Assembly: GCA_016124235.1 (NCBI GenBank)
Contig: WGOC01000003.1
Coordinates: 1-64,000 of the forward strand
Direction: 5' to 3'
Length of the DNA stretch: 64,000 bases
From: a bacterium
GTDB taxonomy: Bacteria; Verrucomicrobiota; Verrucomicrobiia; Limisphaerales; RI-55
In this document: positions 15,932 to 25,518 of the stretch, piece after piece
Numbering within the stretch: the first letter of the stretch is position 1
Layout of the letters: each line of letters begins with the position of its first letter
The notes under the pieces: model-generated
What the model was told of the DNA's origin: nothing
The model's database searches: none
What the model saw: only the letters and a program-made list of their open reading frames with translations
Translations under genes and position numbers: made by a program

Positions 15932-16969
15932 ATGGACGAGCCAACCAATCCCGAAACAAACGAGGTACTTTCGCAGTCGGAAGTCGAGCGTTTGCTGGCC
16001 CAGGTCGAGGCGGATAACGCCATGGCCGAGTCCGCCGCCGGTGCGGAAAAGGAAGGGTCGCCCGCCTCGCCGCGGCGGGTGGTTTCAGTTGAAACGCAAC
16101 CCTACGATTTTCGCCAACCAAGCTTTCTCTCGCAAAACCAGATGCGTCGCCTGCGCATCCTTCACGAAAGCTTTCTGCGATCGTTGGCCGCCCGGATGTC
16201 ACTCTATCTGCGCCTCGAGTTTTCCGCGCAGATGACCAAGCTGCACACGCTGCCTTACCAGAAATTCGTCGATGAACTGGCCAGTCCAACGCATCTAACC
16301 TTGTTCAAGGGCGAGCCGCTGCGCGGAATCTGCCTGCTCGATATTCCACCGCGCCTCGGTTTGACGATTGTGGATCGATTGCTCGGAGGGCCGGCGCATT
16401 CGGTGAGCCTTGATCGCGAGATGAGCGAGATCGAACTCGCGCTGCTCAACCAGGCCGTCAGCATCATCCTCGCGGAATGGTGCAGCCAGTGGGCAAAGAT
16501 CAAGGACATTCGCCCGCATGTGCTGGGTCACGAAAACAACGGCCGCTTTCTCCAGAGTTCCCCGCACGACACGGTCATGCTCGCGGTCTGCATTGAAGTG
16601 CGGGTCGGCGATTGCATGGAGCAAATGCAATTCGCGTTTCCGTGCCGCACGTTGGAGCCGCTGGTCAGTGCGCTGAACGCCATCAGCGAACGGGCGGACG
16701 ATACACCCAGCGGCAAGGCCACGCCGTGCCTGCCATCGTGGAATCCGATGCTGGCCCACGTGCGGGTGCCGGTCGTCGCGGAATGGCAAAACCTGCGCAT
16801 GACCGCCCGTCAACTGGCCTCGTTGAAGCCGGGCGATGTCCTGCCGCTGTCGCCGGAACAATCCAACGACGTGAAAGTCCGGCTGGCCAGAATTACCCGT
16901 TTCAAGGGCCGCCTGGGGAATGCCGGGGACCGGCTCGCCGTACAATTGACTTCCATCCTGAAATCCTAA
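15932..16969 (+). CDS. fliM: Flagellar motor switch protein FliM
   Basis: The 345-residue switch protein has an N-terminal CheY-binding-like helix (LSQSEVERLLAQ at ~12-23, cf. LSQDEIDALL). The middle CheC-like domain includes TIVDRLLGGPAHSVSLDREMSEIE, and the C-terminal SpoA domain is about residues 265-340. An AGGAG tract overlaps the fliL-like stop and serves as the ribosome site. The CheY-binding helix implies chemotactic control by genes outside the window. Confidence 0.95.
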   Translation: MDEPTNPETNEVLSQSEVERLLAQVEADNAMAESAAGAEKEGSPASPRRVVSVETQPYDFRQPSFLSQNQMRRLRILHESFLRSLAARMSLYLRLEFSAQMTKLHTLPYQKFVDELASPTHLTLFKGEPLRGICLLDIPPRLGLTIVDRLLGGPAHSVSLDREMSEIELALLNQAVSIILAEWCSQWAKIKDIRPHVLGHENNGRFLQSSPHDTVMLAVCIEVRVGDCMEQMQFAFPCRTLEPLVSALNAISERADDTPSGKATPCLPSWNPMLAHVRVPVVAEWQNLRMTARQLASLKPGDVLPLSPEQSNDVKVRLARITRFKGRLGNAGDRLAVQLTSILKS

Positions 16970-16975
16970 ACTGCC

Positions 16976-17263
16976 ATGAGTGAAACGATTGCCGAAAACC
17001 CGCCGACTCCAAACATTGCCGCGCCGGCCAACCTGGACATGGTGCTGGATGTGCCTGTCTCCCTGTCCGTCGAGCTGGGGGCCACCCAGTTGCCGATGAA
17101 GGACGTACTGGAGTTGGGCGAAGGATCGGTCATCACTCTCGACAAGGAAGCCGATGCGCCAGTGGAGTTGTACGTCAATTCCCGGCTCATCGCCCGCGGT
17201 GAAGTCGTCGTGGTGGAAGATCGCTTCGGCATCAAGATCACCGAAATCATCGGAAAATCCTGA
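16976..17263 (+). CDS. fliN: Flagellar motor switch protein FliN
   Basis: The 95-residue SpoA-domain protein of the C ring carries VPVSLSVELGATQLPMKDVLELGEGSVITLD and the end GEVVVVEDRFGIKITEI, a full match to FliN. It starts six bases after fliM, and its stop overlaps the fliO ATG. Confidence 0.95.
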   Translation: MSETIAENPPTPNIAAPANLDMVLDVPVSLSVELGATQLPMKDVLELGEGSVITLDKEADAPVELYVNSRLIARGEVVVVEDRFGIKITEIIGKS

Positions 17264-17706
17264 TGAAGCCTCTTCGTCCTGCCTGCCTGCTGGTCTTCGC
17301 CTTGTTGGCCGGTCTGCCCGCGCTTGGCGCGGATGCACCTGCGGTGAATCCCAGCCCGCTTCCGGATACGGGCGCGGCCCTGTTTCGAGTGACGGGTGCG
17401 TTGTTGCTCGTCTTCGCCGTGCTGTTTGGTGGCGTGTGGCTGGCGAAGAACTGGCAACGGCTCGCGCTGCGAAAAGGTCGGGCGCCGAAGCTGCGCTTAC
17501 TGGAGGCCCAATCGCTCGGTGGGCGCCAGGGCGTTTACGTGATTGCGTATGAACAACAGCGGTTTCTCGTGGCTTCGTCGCCGACGGGTGTTTCGTTGTT
17601 GAGTCACTTGCCGGAAAGCGAAACCGCCGCGGAGGAAACGGCCAGTGTCAGTGCGCCGGTCTCCTTTGTTCAAGCCCTGCAATCCGTCATTTCCCGTCAG
17701 TCATGA
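17263..17706 (+). CDS. fliO: Flagellar biosynthesis protein FliO
   Basis: The 147-residue protein has a cleavable-looking N-terminal hydrophobic segment (residues ~5-22), a second membrane helix (~42-62) and a cytoplasmic domain with KLRLLEAQSLGGRQGVYVIAYEQQRFLVASSPTGVSLL, the FliO signature. It assists FliP ring assembly. Start overlaps fliN and stop overlaps fliP, a tightly coupled arrangement. Confidence 0.88.
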   Translation: MKPLRPACLLVFALLAGLPALGADAPAVNPSPLPDTGAALFRVTGALLLVFAVLFGGVWLAKNWQRLALRKGRAPKLRLLEAQSLGGRQGVYVIAYEQQRFLVASSPTGVSLLSHLPESETAAEETASVSAPVSFVQALQSVISRQS

Positions 17707-18608
17707 GCGAGCGTTTCTCCATATTTCGCCTGCGCCGACGGACAATGCGAATTGCCGCGGATCGGTTACGTCACGATTCTCCGGAGCACGTTTTGCGCAG
17801 TGGCGAAATGGAAATGCCGCGGATCCGTTCGAAGGGTTCGAGCCGTTTGCGCCGTTGGTGGTTGCCGGTGCTGGTCCTGTTCTTGTTGCTGGCGTTCACC
17901 GGGGACACGGTCGCGCAATCCGGTAATTCCATCCTGCCGTTCAAGGTCAATCTCGGGGTGGAAGGCGCCAACAAACCGGAGGATCTCGATCTCGGGATCC
18001 GCGTGCTCTTCACGATCACTCTGCTTTCGCTGGCGCCGTCCATTCTGCTGTTGATGACCTGCTTTACGCGGATCGTGATCGTGCTCGCGTTTGTGCGCAC
18101 GGCGTTGTCGCTCCCCGGTTCGCCGTCAAACCAGATCATCATCGGCTTGGCGTTGTTCATGACCTATTTCATCATGGCGCCCACTTGGGAAAACATCAAA
18201 CACGACGCCATCGATCCGTATACCAACAAGCAGATCACCGGTGAAGTGGCGATGGAAAAAGCCACGACGCACATCCGAAATTTCATGCTCAAACAGGCGC
18301 GACCCAAGGATGTGGAATTGTTTGTCGCGATGGCGCGTATGGGCCCGATGACGCCGGATCAACTACCGCTGCGGGTGGTGGTTCCGGGCTTCATCATCAG
18401 CGAACTTCGCACGGCATTCCAGATGGGCTTCCTGTTGTTCGTGCCGTTCATCTTGATTGATCTCGTGGTGGCGACCGTGTTGATGAGTATGGGCATGATG
18501 ATGATGCCGCCGATGGTGATCTCGCTGCCGTTGAAGATCCTTTTGTTCGTGTTGGTCGACGGCTGGAGCCTGATCGTGAAGAGCCTTGTGACCAGCTTTG
18601 GCATGTAG
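17703..18608 (+). CDS. fliP: Flagellar export gate protein FliP
   Basis: The 301-residue export-gate membrane protein has the family core TCFTRIVIVLAFVRTALSLPGSPSNQIIIGLALF, FVAMARMGPMTPDQLPLRVVVPGFIISELRTAFQMGFLLFVPF, and a hydrophobic C-terminal end. The first ~50 residues are unusually Arg-rich (several RRR/RLRR) before the signal-like hydrophobic stretch at ~51-68. FliP normally starts close to its signal peptide, so either the N-terminal extension is real or translation starts at an internal ATG near residue 36. The chosen start overlaps the fliO stop. Confidence 0.94.
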   Translation: MSERFSIFRLRRRTMRIAADRLRHDSPEHVLRSGEMEMPRIRSKGSSRLRRWWLPVLVLFLLLAFTGDTVAQSGNSILPFKVNLGVEGANKPEDLDLGIRVLFTITLLSLAPSILLLMTCFTRIVIVLAFVRTALSLPGSPSNQIIIGLALFMTYFIMAPTWENIKHDAIDPYTNKQITGEVAMEKATTHIRNFMLKQARPKDVELFVAMARMGPMTPDQLPLRVVVPGFIISELRTAFQMGFLLFVPFILIDLVVATVLMSMGMMMMPPMVISLPLKILLFVLVDGWSLIVKSLVTSFGM

Positions 18609-18668
18609 CTGAAGTGCGTTCCTGATTGGCTCACCACGACGCAATGTCGACTGATAATCTTAGAATTT

Positions 18669-18941
18669 ATGACACCTGAATTTGCCTCGGAAACGCTGAA
18701 AAGCATGATCTTTCTTGCGATCACCATCGCTGCGCCATTTTTGCTGGCTGCCATGTTGATCGGTTTGGGGGTGGGCCTGTTTCAGGCCGTGACATCGATC
18801 CACGAACAAACGCTGACCTTCGTTCCAAAGGCGCTCGGTGTCTGCGCGCTGTTGGTGCTGCTCATGCCGTGGATCATGCGCAAGCTGATTGAGTTTGGCT
18901 CGGCGTTGTTTGATCGCATCCCGCAGATGGTCGGTGGGTGA
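18669..18941 (+). CDS. fliQ: Flagellar export gate protein FliQ
   Basis: The 90-residue protein has two transmembrane helices (about 15-40 and 50-72) and the family features LIGLGVGLFQAVTSIHEQTLTFVPK. Length matches FliQ exactly. It lies 60 bases after fliP. Confidence 0.95.
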   Translation: MTPEFASETLKSMIFLAITIAAPFLLAAMLIGLGVGLFQAVTSIHEQTLTFVPKALGVCALLVLLMPWIMRKLIEFGSALFDRIPQMVGG

Positions 18942-19046
18942 ATGCGGAAAATCGTGGACCCCGGTCGTGCGGATATTTTGCGACGGACTGAAAACTGAAT
19001 CGCGTTCACGGATGAATGCGGCACGTGCAAGGATGCGACCAATGAC

Positions 19047-19808
19047 TTGAATCTCGACATCGCCAACTGGCTGTTCGTGTTCCTCCGCGTTAGCGCTGTG
19101 GTCATGGTTTTTCCTGTTTTTTCCGCCAAGCAAATGCCCGCGCGGATTCGCGTTTCCTTGGGCGCGCTCACGGCGTTCCTGATCGCTCCGACGCTGCCTC
19201 CGTTTTCCCTGGATGGTTACACTTTCTGGCAGGTCGTCGGCACGATGGTTATGGAATTGATCAATGGGTTGGCCATTGGTTTCGTTTCACGAATGGCGTT
19301 TATGTGCCTCGATATTGCGGGGAACATCATCGCGACCGAGCTGGGCCTCAATCTCGCCTCGGACGTCAATCCATTGAGTGGTGTGCGCACGGAAGTACCC
19401 GGCATGGTCTTGTTCTATTTGGCCGCGATGTTGTTCCTCGTGCTCGACATGCACCATTACCTGCTGGCGGCGCTGTTGAAAGGCTATGAAGTGCTGCCGG
19501 TGGGAAGTGGCATGCTGAGTCGTGCCGTGTTGAATGACGTGATCGGTCACACCAGCCGGTTATTTGCGGTGGCCGTGCAGATCGCCGCTCCGATGATGGC
19601 GGTTTCGTTCATTGTCATGCTTGTGTTTTCGTTGCTGGGTCGCGCCGTTTCGCAAATCAGTTCCTTCTTTGAGAGCTTCGCCTTTCGCGTGCTCGCCGGT
19701 TTGTTTGTGTTTGGGATCACGTTGAATCTAATGTCGCAACACATCTCCGCTTACCTGCGTCGCCTGCCCGACGACGTCATGCGCATTACCCAGTTGCTCG
19801 CCTCATAA
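19047..19808 (+). CDS. fliR: Flagellar export gate protein FliR
   Basis: The 253-residue multi-pass membrane protein of the export gate shows FLRVSAVVMVFPVFSAKQMPARIRVSLGALTAFLIAP near the N-terminus and ATELGLNLASDVNPLSG in the middle, as in FliR. No in-frame ATG fits. The TTG at 19047 is the best start, with AAGGA at about 19029-19033 upstream; the ATG at 19042 is out of frame and followed at once by a stop. It precedes flhB by 12 bases. Confidence 0.93.
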   Translation: MNLDIANWLFVFLRVSAVVMVFPVFSAKQMPARIRVSLGALTAFLIAPTLPPFSLDGYTFWQVVGTMVMELINGLAIGFVSRMAFMCLDIAGNIIATELGLNLASDVNPLSGVRTEVPGMVLFYLAAMLFLVLDMHHYLLAALLKGYEVLPVGSGMLSRAVLNDVIGHTSRLFAVAVQIAAPMMAVSFIVMLVFSLLGRAVSQISSFFESFAFRVLAGLFVFGITLNLMSQHISAYLRRLPDDVMRITQLLAS

Positions 19809-19820
19809 GGAGATTGAGAA

Positions 19821-20903
19821 ATGAGTGAGTTTGGCGAAAAGACCGAGCAGGCGACACCGAAGAAACTGGAGGAAGCGCAGCAGCGCGGGCAGATCCCCCG
19901 CAGTGCGGAAGTGCAAACACTCTTCGTGCTGATGGCGGGTACCGCCGCGCTGGCCTTCACCAGTCGTGAGTTGTGGCAGGGATTGCTTGATGCGCAGTTC
20001 GCCATCCTCGGTCATTTGAGCGACATCCACCTGACCAATGATTCGCTGCGCGGTTATGTGGCCGGCGGGTTGATGTTTGCCGGGCGCCTGGTGGCGCCGG
20101 TTACCCTGGCCGTGATGGGAGCCGGACTGCTTGCGGGCGGTGTGCAAAGCCGCTTTCAAACGGCGCCGAAGGCGCTCGAGCCCCAGTGGGAAAAAGTCGA
20201 TCCCATGGCGGGCTTGAAACGCGTGTTCACGATGCAGAATGCCGCGCCGGCGGCGTTGGCGTTTATCAAACTCGCGGCGATCGTCGGCCTTTCGTACGGC
20301 GTGGTGAAGGAGATCATGCATGACCCGATCTTTTTTTCCCCCATTCATCCGGCAAGAGTTGCCGAATTCCTCGCGAGCTCCGCGTTGAAGCTCACCACGC
20401 GATTGGTGCTCGTAATGATTTTGATCGCCGGCGCCGACTACGCATGGCAGGTCTGGAAGCATGGGCGCGACCTGATGATGACGCGCCAGGAAGTGCGCGA
20501 TGAAAACAAGAGCACGGAAGGCGACCAACAAGTCAAAGCCCGCCAACGCCGTCGGCGAAATGCCAATACGCAACGCAAGATGCTTGCGGAAGTGCCTCTT
20601 GCAGATGTGGTTGTGACGAACCCGACGCACCTCGCGGTGGCCTTGCGTTACGACCGGCGCACCATGAAGGCGCCGAAAATCGTCGCCAAGGGCGCACGCA
20701 AATTTGCGCTGCGAATTCGTGAAATTGCCGGCCAGAACCAGGTGCCGATCATCGAAAACAAGCCGCTCGCCCGAATGATGTTCAAGTATGGAAAAGTCGG
20801 TGGCGAGATCCCTGCTCAGGTGTATGCCGCCGTGGCGGAAGTGCTGGCTTACGTCTATCGCGTGAACCGCTACCGCTACTGGCGCGAACAGAACAAAACA
20901 TGA
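19821..20903 (+). CDS. flhB: Flagellar export switch protein FlhB
   Basis: The 360-residue export gate protein switches substrate class by self-cleavage. The start has FGEKTEQATPKKLEEAQQRGQIPRSAEV, followed by four membrane segments. The autocleavage motif NPTH begins at residue 267, and KAPKIVAKGARKFALRIREIA plus NKPLARMMFKYGKVGGEIP follow. An AAGGAG eight bases before the ATG is a good ribosome site, unusual for this cluster. It is followed by a 178-bp gap in which no clear promoter is seen, then flhA. Confidence 0.96.
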   Translation: MSEFGEKTEQATPKKLEEAQQRGQIPRSAEVQTLFVLMAGTAALAFTSRELWQGLLDAQFAILGHLSDIHLTNDSLRGYVAGGLMFAGRLVAPVTLAVMGAGLLAGGVQSRFQTAPKALEPQWEKVDPMAGLKRVFTMQNAAPAALAFIKLAAIVGLSYGVVKEIMHDPIFFSPIHPARVAEFLASSALKLTTRLVLVMILIAGADYAWQVWKHGRDLMMTRQEVRDENKSTEGDQQVKARQRRRRNANTQRKMLAEVPLADVVVTNPTHLAVALRYDRRTMKAPKIVAKGARKFALRIREIAGQNQVPIIENKPLARMMFKYGKVGGEIPAQVYAAVAEVLAYVYRVNRYRYWREQNKT

Positions 20904-21081
20904 ACGTGAGCAGACGATGGCTGCGGAAGAGCTCTTTAAATCAGCAACCGAGCGCAGCTTTTAGCCACCCATGTTCAAATCATTTCGCAGACGTCGCGAT
21001 AGCCGGTTTCCTGAGCGTCGTGTGCGGGTGCCTCTGCCCGACTGTTCGCGATAACCGTATTTCGATCAAAATCGCATAGTT

Positions 21082-23205
21082 ATGGCCAATCAACCCAACG
21101 CCGGTTCCGGGTTAAAACGACTGTTCAGCCAGGGTGATCTCTGGCTGATCTTCGGCTTGTTTGGGACCATTCTCCTGCTGATCTTCCCGGTGTCGCCGCA
21201 TCTCCTGGACGGTTTGCTGGCGACGAGCATCGCCATTTCGTTGCTCACGTTGCTGGTCATTCTCTATCTCAAGGAACCCTCCGATTTCAGCGGCTTTCCC
21301 ACGTTGCTGCTGGTCATCACTTTGTTCCGACTGGCGCTCAATGTGGCTTCAACGCGCTTGATTCTCCTCGACGGATACGCCGGCAACATCATCGACGCGT
21401 TCGGCAACTTCGTCGTTCGCGGCAATTATGTGGTGGGCTTGGTGGTGTTCCTGATCTTGGTGTTGATCAATTTTGTCGTGATCACCAAGGGCGCCGGCCG
21501 TATCGCGGAAGTCGCGGCCCGTTTCACGTTGGACGCCATGCCCGGCAAGCAGATGGCCATCGATGCGGAATTAAACGCGGGTGTCATCAACGAAAAGGAA
21601 GCGCGGGAGCGTCGCAAAAAGGTCGAACAGGAAGCTGACTTTTACGGCGCAATGGACGGTGCCAGCAAGTTCGTCCGTGGTGACGCCATCGCGGCGATTT
21701 TGATTACATTGGTCAACGTAATCGGTGGTTTTGCGATTGGAATCGCCCAAAAGGGTCTAAGTGTTTCCGAGTCATTGAGCCTGTTCACGTTGCTCTCTAT
21801 TGGCGATGGTCTCGTTTCCCAAATCCCGTCGCTGATCACGTCGGTCGCGGCCGGTATTTTGGTAACGCGCGCCGCCGCAAAGAACGATCTCGGTCAGGAA
21901 CTGGGCGCGCAATTGTTGTTTTATCCGCGGGCGCTTGCGGTGCTGACTTTCATGTTGGTGGTCATGGCCATGTTGCCCGGACTGCCGATGTTTCCGTTCC
22001 TGATCCTCGCGGGCATCACGTGGTTTGTGGCGCGCGTAATCAAGAAACACAATCCCAAGCAGCAATTGGCTCACGGGCAGGCGGCGGGCGCAGCGCAGGC
22101 GAAAGGCGGTGCCGCAGCAACCACTGGCGGAGCGGCTGCTCCGGCGACCGGTGGCGCCGACAAGCTCGATGGTTTACTGGCTCTCGACACGATGCAAATT
22201 GAGCTTGGGTACGGCCTCGTCAGTTTGGCTGATCAGCGCAAGGGCGGCGATTTACTCGAACGCATTACCGGCATCCGGCGTAATTTCGCACAGGAAATGG
22301 GAATCATCATTCCGCCGGTGCGTCTGCGGGACAATCTCCAGCTTGGTGCCAATGAGTATCGCTTCCTGCTCAAGGGCAATCAGGTCGCGCACGGCGAGAT
22401 TCTGCCCGGTTATTGGCTCGCGATGAACGCCACCAACAGCAAAACGGTGCTCAAAGGCGTGCCGACCGTCGAACCGGTCTTCCAGCTCCCCGCGACGTGG
22501 GTGACCGATGCCGAACGCAAAAACGCCGAGGCGAGCGGCTTCACGGTCGTTGACGCGCCGTCGGTGTTGGTCACGCACTTAAGCGAATCGGTGAAGCGCA
22601 ACGCCCACGAGATTCTGACCCGTCAAGACGTGCAATCGCTGCTCGATAATCTCAAGCAAACGCATGCAACCGTCGTCAACGAACTTGTTCCCGGTCTGCT
22701 ATCCGTCGGTCAGATTCAGCGCGTGTTGCAAAACCTTTTGGCGGAAGGTGTCTCCATTCGCAACCTCGCCGGCATCCTCGAGAAGGTCAGTGATTTTGCC
22801 GCAGCTACCAAAAACCCCGATGAATTGTCGGAGCACGCGCGGCGGGCTTTGGGCGCGCAAATCACCCGTCCGTACCAACAGGACAACGGCGCCATCAAGG
22901 CCATTACGCTTGATCCAAAACTCGAACAGGCACTCGCCCAGGGCGTGCGCCAGAGCGCGAATGAAGTGGCGTTGACGATGGAGCCACGGCTCGCGCGCCA
23001 CTTGATTGATAAACTGTCTTCGTTGATCCAGCAGATGATTTCCACAGGAATTCAACCGGTAGTGCTTTGCTCGCCGCAGATCCGGCTCGGCTTCCGGCGC
23101 TTCTTCGAATCGACCTTTGCCGACCTGACGGTGCTGAGCTATTCGGAAATTCCCAATCGAGTGGAAGTGCAAAATGCCGGGATGATCGCCGCGTTTGAAA
23201 GCTAG
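21082..23205 (+). CDS. flhA: Flagellar export gate protein FlhA
   Basis: The 707-residue export gate protein has eight N-terminal membrane helices, with the FHIPEP-type loop region around RLALNVASTRLILLDGYAGNIIDAFGNFVVRGNYVVG and ARFTLDAMPGKQMAIDAELNAGVINEKEARERRKKVEQEADFYGAMDGASKFVRGDAI. An Ala/Gly-rich linker near 335-360 leads into the cytoplasmic domain that binds chaperone-substrate complexes. Length is normal for FlhA. flhF follows after 11 bases. Confidence 0.96.
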   Translation: MANQPNAGSGLKRLFSQGDLWLIFGLFGTILLLIFPVSPHLLDGLLATSIAISLLTLLVILYLKEPSDFSGFPTLLLVITLFRLALNVASTRLILLDGYAGNIIDAFGNFVVRGNYVVGLVVFLILVLINFVVITKGAGRIAEVAARFTLDAMPGKQMAIDAELNAGVINEKEARERRKKVEQEADFYGAMDGASKFVRGDAIAAILITLVNVIGGFAIGIAQKGLSVSESLSLFTLLSIGDGLVSQIPSLITSVAAGILVTRAAAKNDLGQELGAQLLFYPRALAVLTFMLVVMAMLPGLPMFPFLILAGITWFVARVIKKHNPKQQLAHGQAAGAAQAKGGAAATTGGAAAPATGGADKLDGLLALDTMQIELGYGLVSLADQRKGGDLLERITGIRRNFAQEMGIIIPPVRLRDNLQLGANEYRFLLKGNQVAHGEILPGYWLAMNATNSKTVLKGVPTVEPVFQLPATWVTDAERKNAEASGFTVVDAPSVLVTHLSESVKRNAHEILTRQDVQSLLDNLKQTHATVVNELVPGLLSVGQIQRVLQNLLAEGVSIRNLAGILEKVSDFAAATKNPDELSEHARRALGAQITRPYQQDNGAIKAITLDPKLEQALAQGVRQSANEVALTMEPRLARHLIDKLSSLIQQMISTGIQPVVLCSPQIRLGFRRFFESTFADLTVLSYSEIPNRVEVQNAGMIAAFES

Positions 23206-23216
23206 ACCGAGCCGCC

Positions 23217-24338
23217 ATGAAGATTTACCAGTTCATTGCCGACAACGCCGCCCAGGCGGTTGAACAAATTCGCCGTCAGCTCGGGCCGAATGCGGTTGTG
23301 TTGAACATTCGACAACTGCCGGCGGAGGGTTTTTCCCGCTTGTGGTCGAAGCCCCGGATCGAAGTGCTGGCGGGGATCGAGGAGGAAAAGCCCGAACCAC
23401 CGCAGCCCGTCGAGAAGCAATTCGACGGACGGCTGGACATGCTGGACGACTCGGCGGCCGCTGCGCCGTTTGATCGGGTGCCGGCACCGAATCCCTCGGC
23501 GCAACCATCGCTGTTGAGCGCTGCCGATATCGCAGCGCCGACCAGTCCGTTTGCAGCCCCCGACCCCGTGAAATTTGCCGACGGGGAGGGCGAATGGCGC
23601 CTGCCCTCCATGTTGCAGGACATGGGTTTTTCGCCGCTAAATGTTCATCAATTTGTTGACCAGCTTCATCATCGCCACGGCGAGGTGGCGCCGGCCTCGT
23701 TGCGTGAAGAAATCTCCGTTGCGTGTTCGTTGCTGGCGGACTTCTGGGATCGCAAACCGATCGCGCCAACGGGTTCATCATTACACGTGTTTGTGGGACC
23801 GTGCGGCTCGGGGAAAACCACCGCGCTATGCAAATGGTTGACGCAGGCCACGCTGCTGGCCGGCCATTCCGCGCGTGTGTGGCGGCTGGACGGCGGCACG
23901 GCCAACACGGCGGAATCATTGAGCGTTTACGGCGAAATTCTGGGTGTGCCGGTTGCGCGGTCACTGACCTTTGAGGACGGTCCACCGCCGGAGATTGGCT
24001 TCATTGATTTGCCGGGAGTGGATTGGCGTGACAGCTCGGCGTTACGCGATCTCGCACGTCGATTGACGGAACTGCCGTCGGCCCAGGTGCACCTGGTTTT
24101 GAATGCGGCGTACGAGTCTTCGATCCTGCTCGCGCAGGCCCAGGCGTTTCGTCAACTGCCGGTGCAGGACATTGTGTTGACGCACCTCGATGAGGAACCG
24201 CGGTGGGGCAAGCTCTGGAATCTCGTGCTGGGAACTAATTTCAGGGTGGGTTGGTTGAGCGCCGGGCAAAATATACCGGGCACATTCGTCGCCGCGTCGG
24301 TGGGTGAAATTCTTGCCCGTCAATTTGCCCTGAAATAA
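23217..24338 (+). CDS. flhF: FlhF-like SRP-type GTPase
   Basis: The 373-residue protein resembles FlhF, which positions flagella at the pole. The N-terminus MKIYQFIADNAAQAVEQIRRQLGPNAVVLNIRQ is the FlhF B-domain opening. A variable linker follows (~75-130), then a helical N-domain and the GTPase domain with G1 GPCGSGKTT near 197 and G3 DLPG. The G4 region reads THLDEEPR instead of TKLDE, so the usual Lys is His. It follows flhA, as in many bacteria. No flhG follows it. Confidence 0.86.
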   Translation: MKIYQFIADNAAQAVEQIRRQLGPNAVVLNIRQLPAEGFSRLWSKPRIEVLAGIEEEKPEPPQPVEKQFDGRLDMLDDSAAAAPFDRVPAPNPSAQPSLLSAADIAAPTSPFAAPDPVKFADGEGEWRLPSMLQDMGFSPLNVHQFVDQLHHRHGEVAPASLREEISVACSLLADFWDRKPIAPTGSSLHVFVGPCGSGKTTALCKWLTQATLLAGHSARVWRLDGGTANTAESLSVYGEILGVPVARSLTFEDGPPPEIGFIDLPGVDWRDSSALRDLARRLTELPSAQVHLVLNAAYESSILLAQAQAFRQLPVQDIVLTHLDEEPRWGKLWNLVLGTNFRVGWLSAGQNIPGTFVAASVGEILARQFALK

Positions 24339-24416
24339 AGGGGTTTTCGCAGATTTCAAGGAGTGGGATTTCGGTGGCAGCGCAGTTGCTAAACGGTCCT
24401 GAACGTTTCTTTGACC

Positions 24417-24662
24417 ATGAAATCGCTGATGATACTGGGTGGACTTTTTGGGTTTGGAATCGGCGTTTCCTTTGGGCTTCTGCAGCACAGTGACTGGTCA
24501 TCGATCCTGTGGCGCTCCGCCGCGGCCGCTTATGGTGCCGGGTGGTTGATGCGCTGGTGGGGTCGCGTCTGGCTGCGAGGGCTCAAGGAAGTGGGAGAAG
24601 AACGGCTCGCTGCCGCCCGTGCCAAGGCGGCTGAAGACGAGCGCAAGAGACGCAAACATTAG
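24417..24662 (+). CDS. Small membrane protein between flhF and fliA
   Basis: The 81-residue protein has an N-terminal hydrophobic segment (~4-22), a Trp-rich second hydrophobic stretch (~30-50, WLMRWWGRVWL) and a basic Ala/Arg/Lys-rich tail. I do not recognise the family. It occupies the slot where flhG (the MinD-like partner of FlhF) is often found, but it is not an ATPase. An in-frame TTG at 24411 is an alternative start. fliA follows after eight bases, so it is likely part of the operon. Confidence 0.72.
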   Translation: MKSLMILGGLFGFGIGVSFGLLQHSDWSSILWRSAAAAYGAGWLMRWWGRVWLRGLKEVGEERLAAARAKAAEDERKRRKH

Positions 24663-24670
24663 CCTGAACC

Positions 24671-25498
24671 ATGAAAGCCACTGCCACCGCACCGACCGTC
24701 GCATCAAAAAAATCCCTGCCCGAATCCGGGAACGTCCGCGAACAACTCTGGAAGCGCTATGCCAAGGCCCGACCTGGCAGCGCGGTCGAGGAGGAGTTGG
24801 TCGAACAATACCTGCCCCTCGTCAAAACCGTGGTCGGCCGGCTCGCAATGACGCTGCCTTCCCACGTCGACATCGAAGACCTTTACAGCGCGGGCCTCGT
24901 GGGCTTGCTCAACGCCATGCGCAACTTCGATCAGCGCAATGGCACCAGCTTTGAAACCTACGCCCGGCTTCGCATCCGCGGCGCGGTGTTCGATGAACTG
25001 CGCAAAATGGACTGGGTGCCGCGATCCATTCACGACAAGGCGCGGAAGATTCAGGCGGCGATGGCCCAGCTCGAACAGGCCAAGGGGCGCGCACCGACGG
25101 AAAGTGAAATGGCCAAGGCGCTGAACCTCTCGATCGACGATTATCAACAGTGGATGAAGGACGTACGGCCGGCGACGTTCATTTGCCTGGATGCGGCGTC
25201 GAACCCCGATAGTGACGACGGCCCCGCACATTATGAAAGCGTCGCCGATCCCGGCTGGGTGGATCCGGTGGAACAAACTTCGCGACGCGAGATGACCCGT
25301 TTGATCGCCGACCGCCTCGAACAATTGCCGGAAATGCAACGCAAGGTTCTCGCGCTTTACTACTTTGAAGACATGCGGTTGCGCGAGATCGCGGAAGCCT
25401 TTGGTCTTACGGAATCCCGCATCTGCCAGATTCACTCCCAGGCGGTGCTTTCCATCCGGTCGTACCTGCAACGCTTTGACGTGGCGCACAACGCCTGA
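24671..25498 (+). CDS. fliA: RNA polymerase sigma-28 factor FliA
   Basis: The 275-residue sigma-70 family factor is of the FliA/WhiG type. Region 2 includes EQYLPLVKTVVGRLAMTLPSHVDIEDLYSAGLVGLLNAMRNFD and FETYARLRIRGAVFDELRKMDWVPRSI. Region 3 has KARKIQAAMAQLEQAKGRAPTESEMAKALNLS. Region 4 ends with YYFEDMRLREIAEAFGLTESRICQIHSQAVL. It should direct late flagellar genes outside the window. No anti-sigma FlgM is seen here. Confidence 0.95.
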   Translation: MKATATAPTVASKKSLPESGNVREQLWKRYAKARPGSAVEEELVEQYLPLVKTVVGRLAMTLPSHVDIEDLYSAGLVGLLNAMRNFDQRNGTSFETYARLRIRGAVFDELRKMDWVPRSIHDKARKIQAAMAQLEQAKGRAPTESEMAKALNLSIDDYQQWMKDVRPATFICLDAASNPDSDDGPAHYESVADPGWVDPVEQTSRREMTRLIADRLEQLPEMQRKVLALYYFEDMRLREIAEAFGLTESRICQIHSQAVLSIRSYLQRFDVAHNA

Positions 25499-25518
25499 AC
25501 CATTCACTCCCTGCCATC

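Noticed and set aside
19042-19050. ATG start for fliR at 19042
   Set aside because: It is out of frame and meets a stop after one codon; the TTG at 19047 fits the protein.
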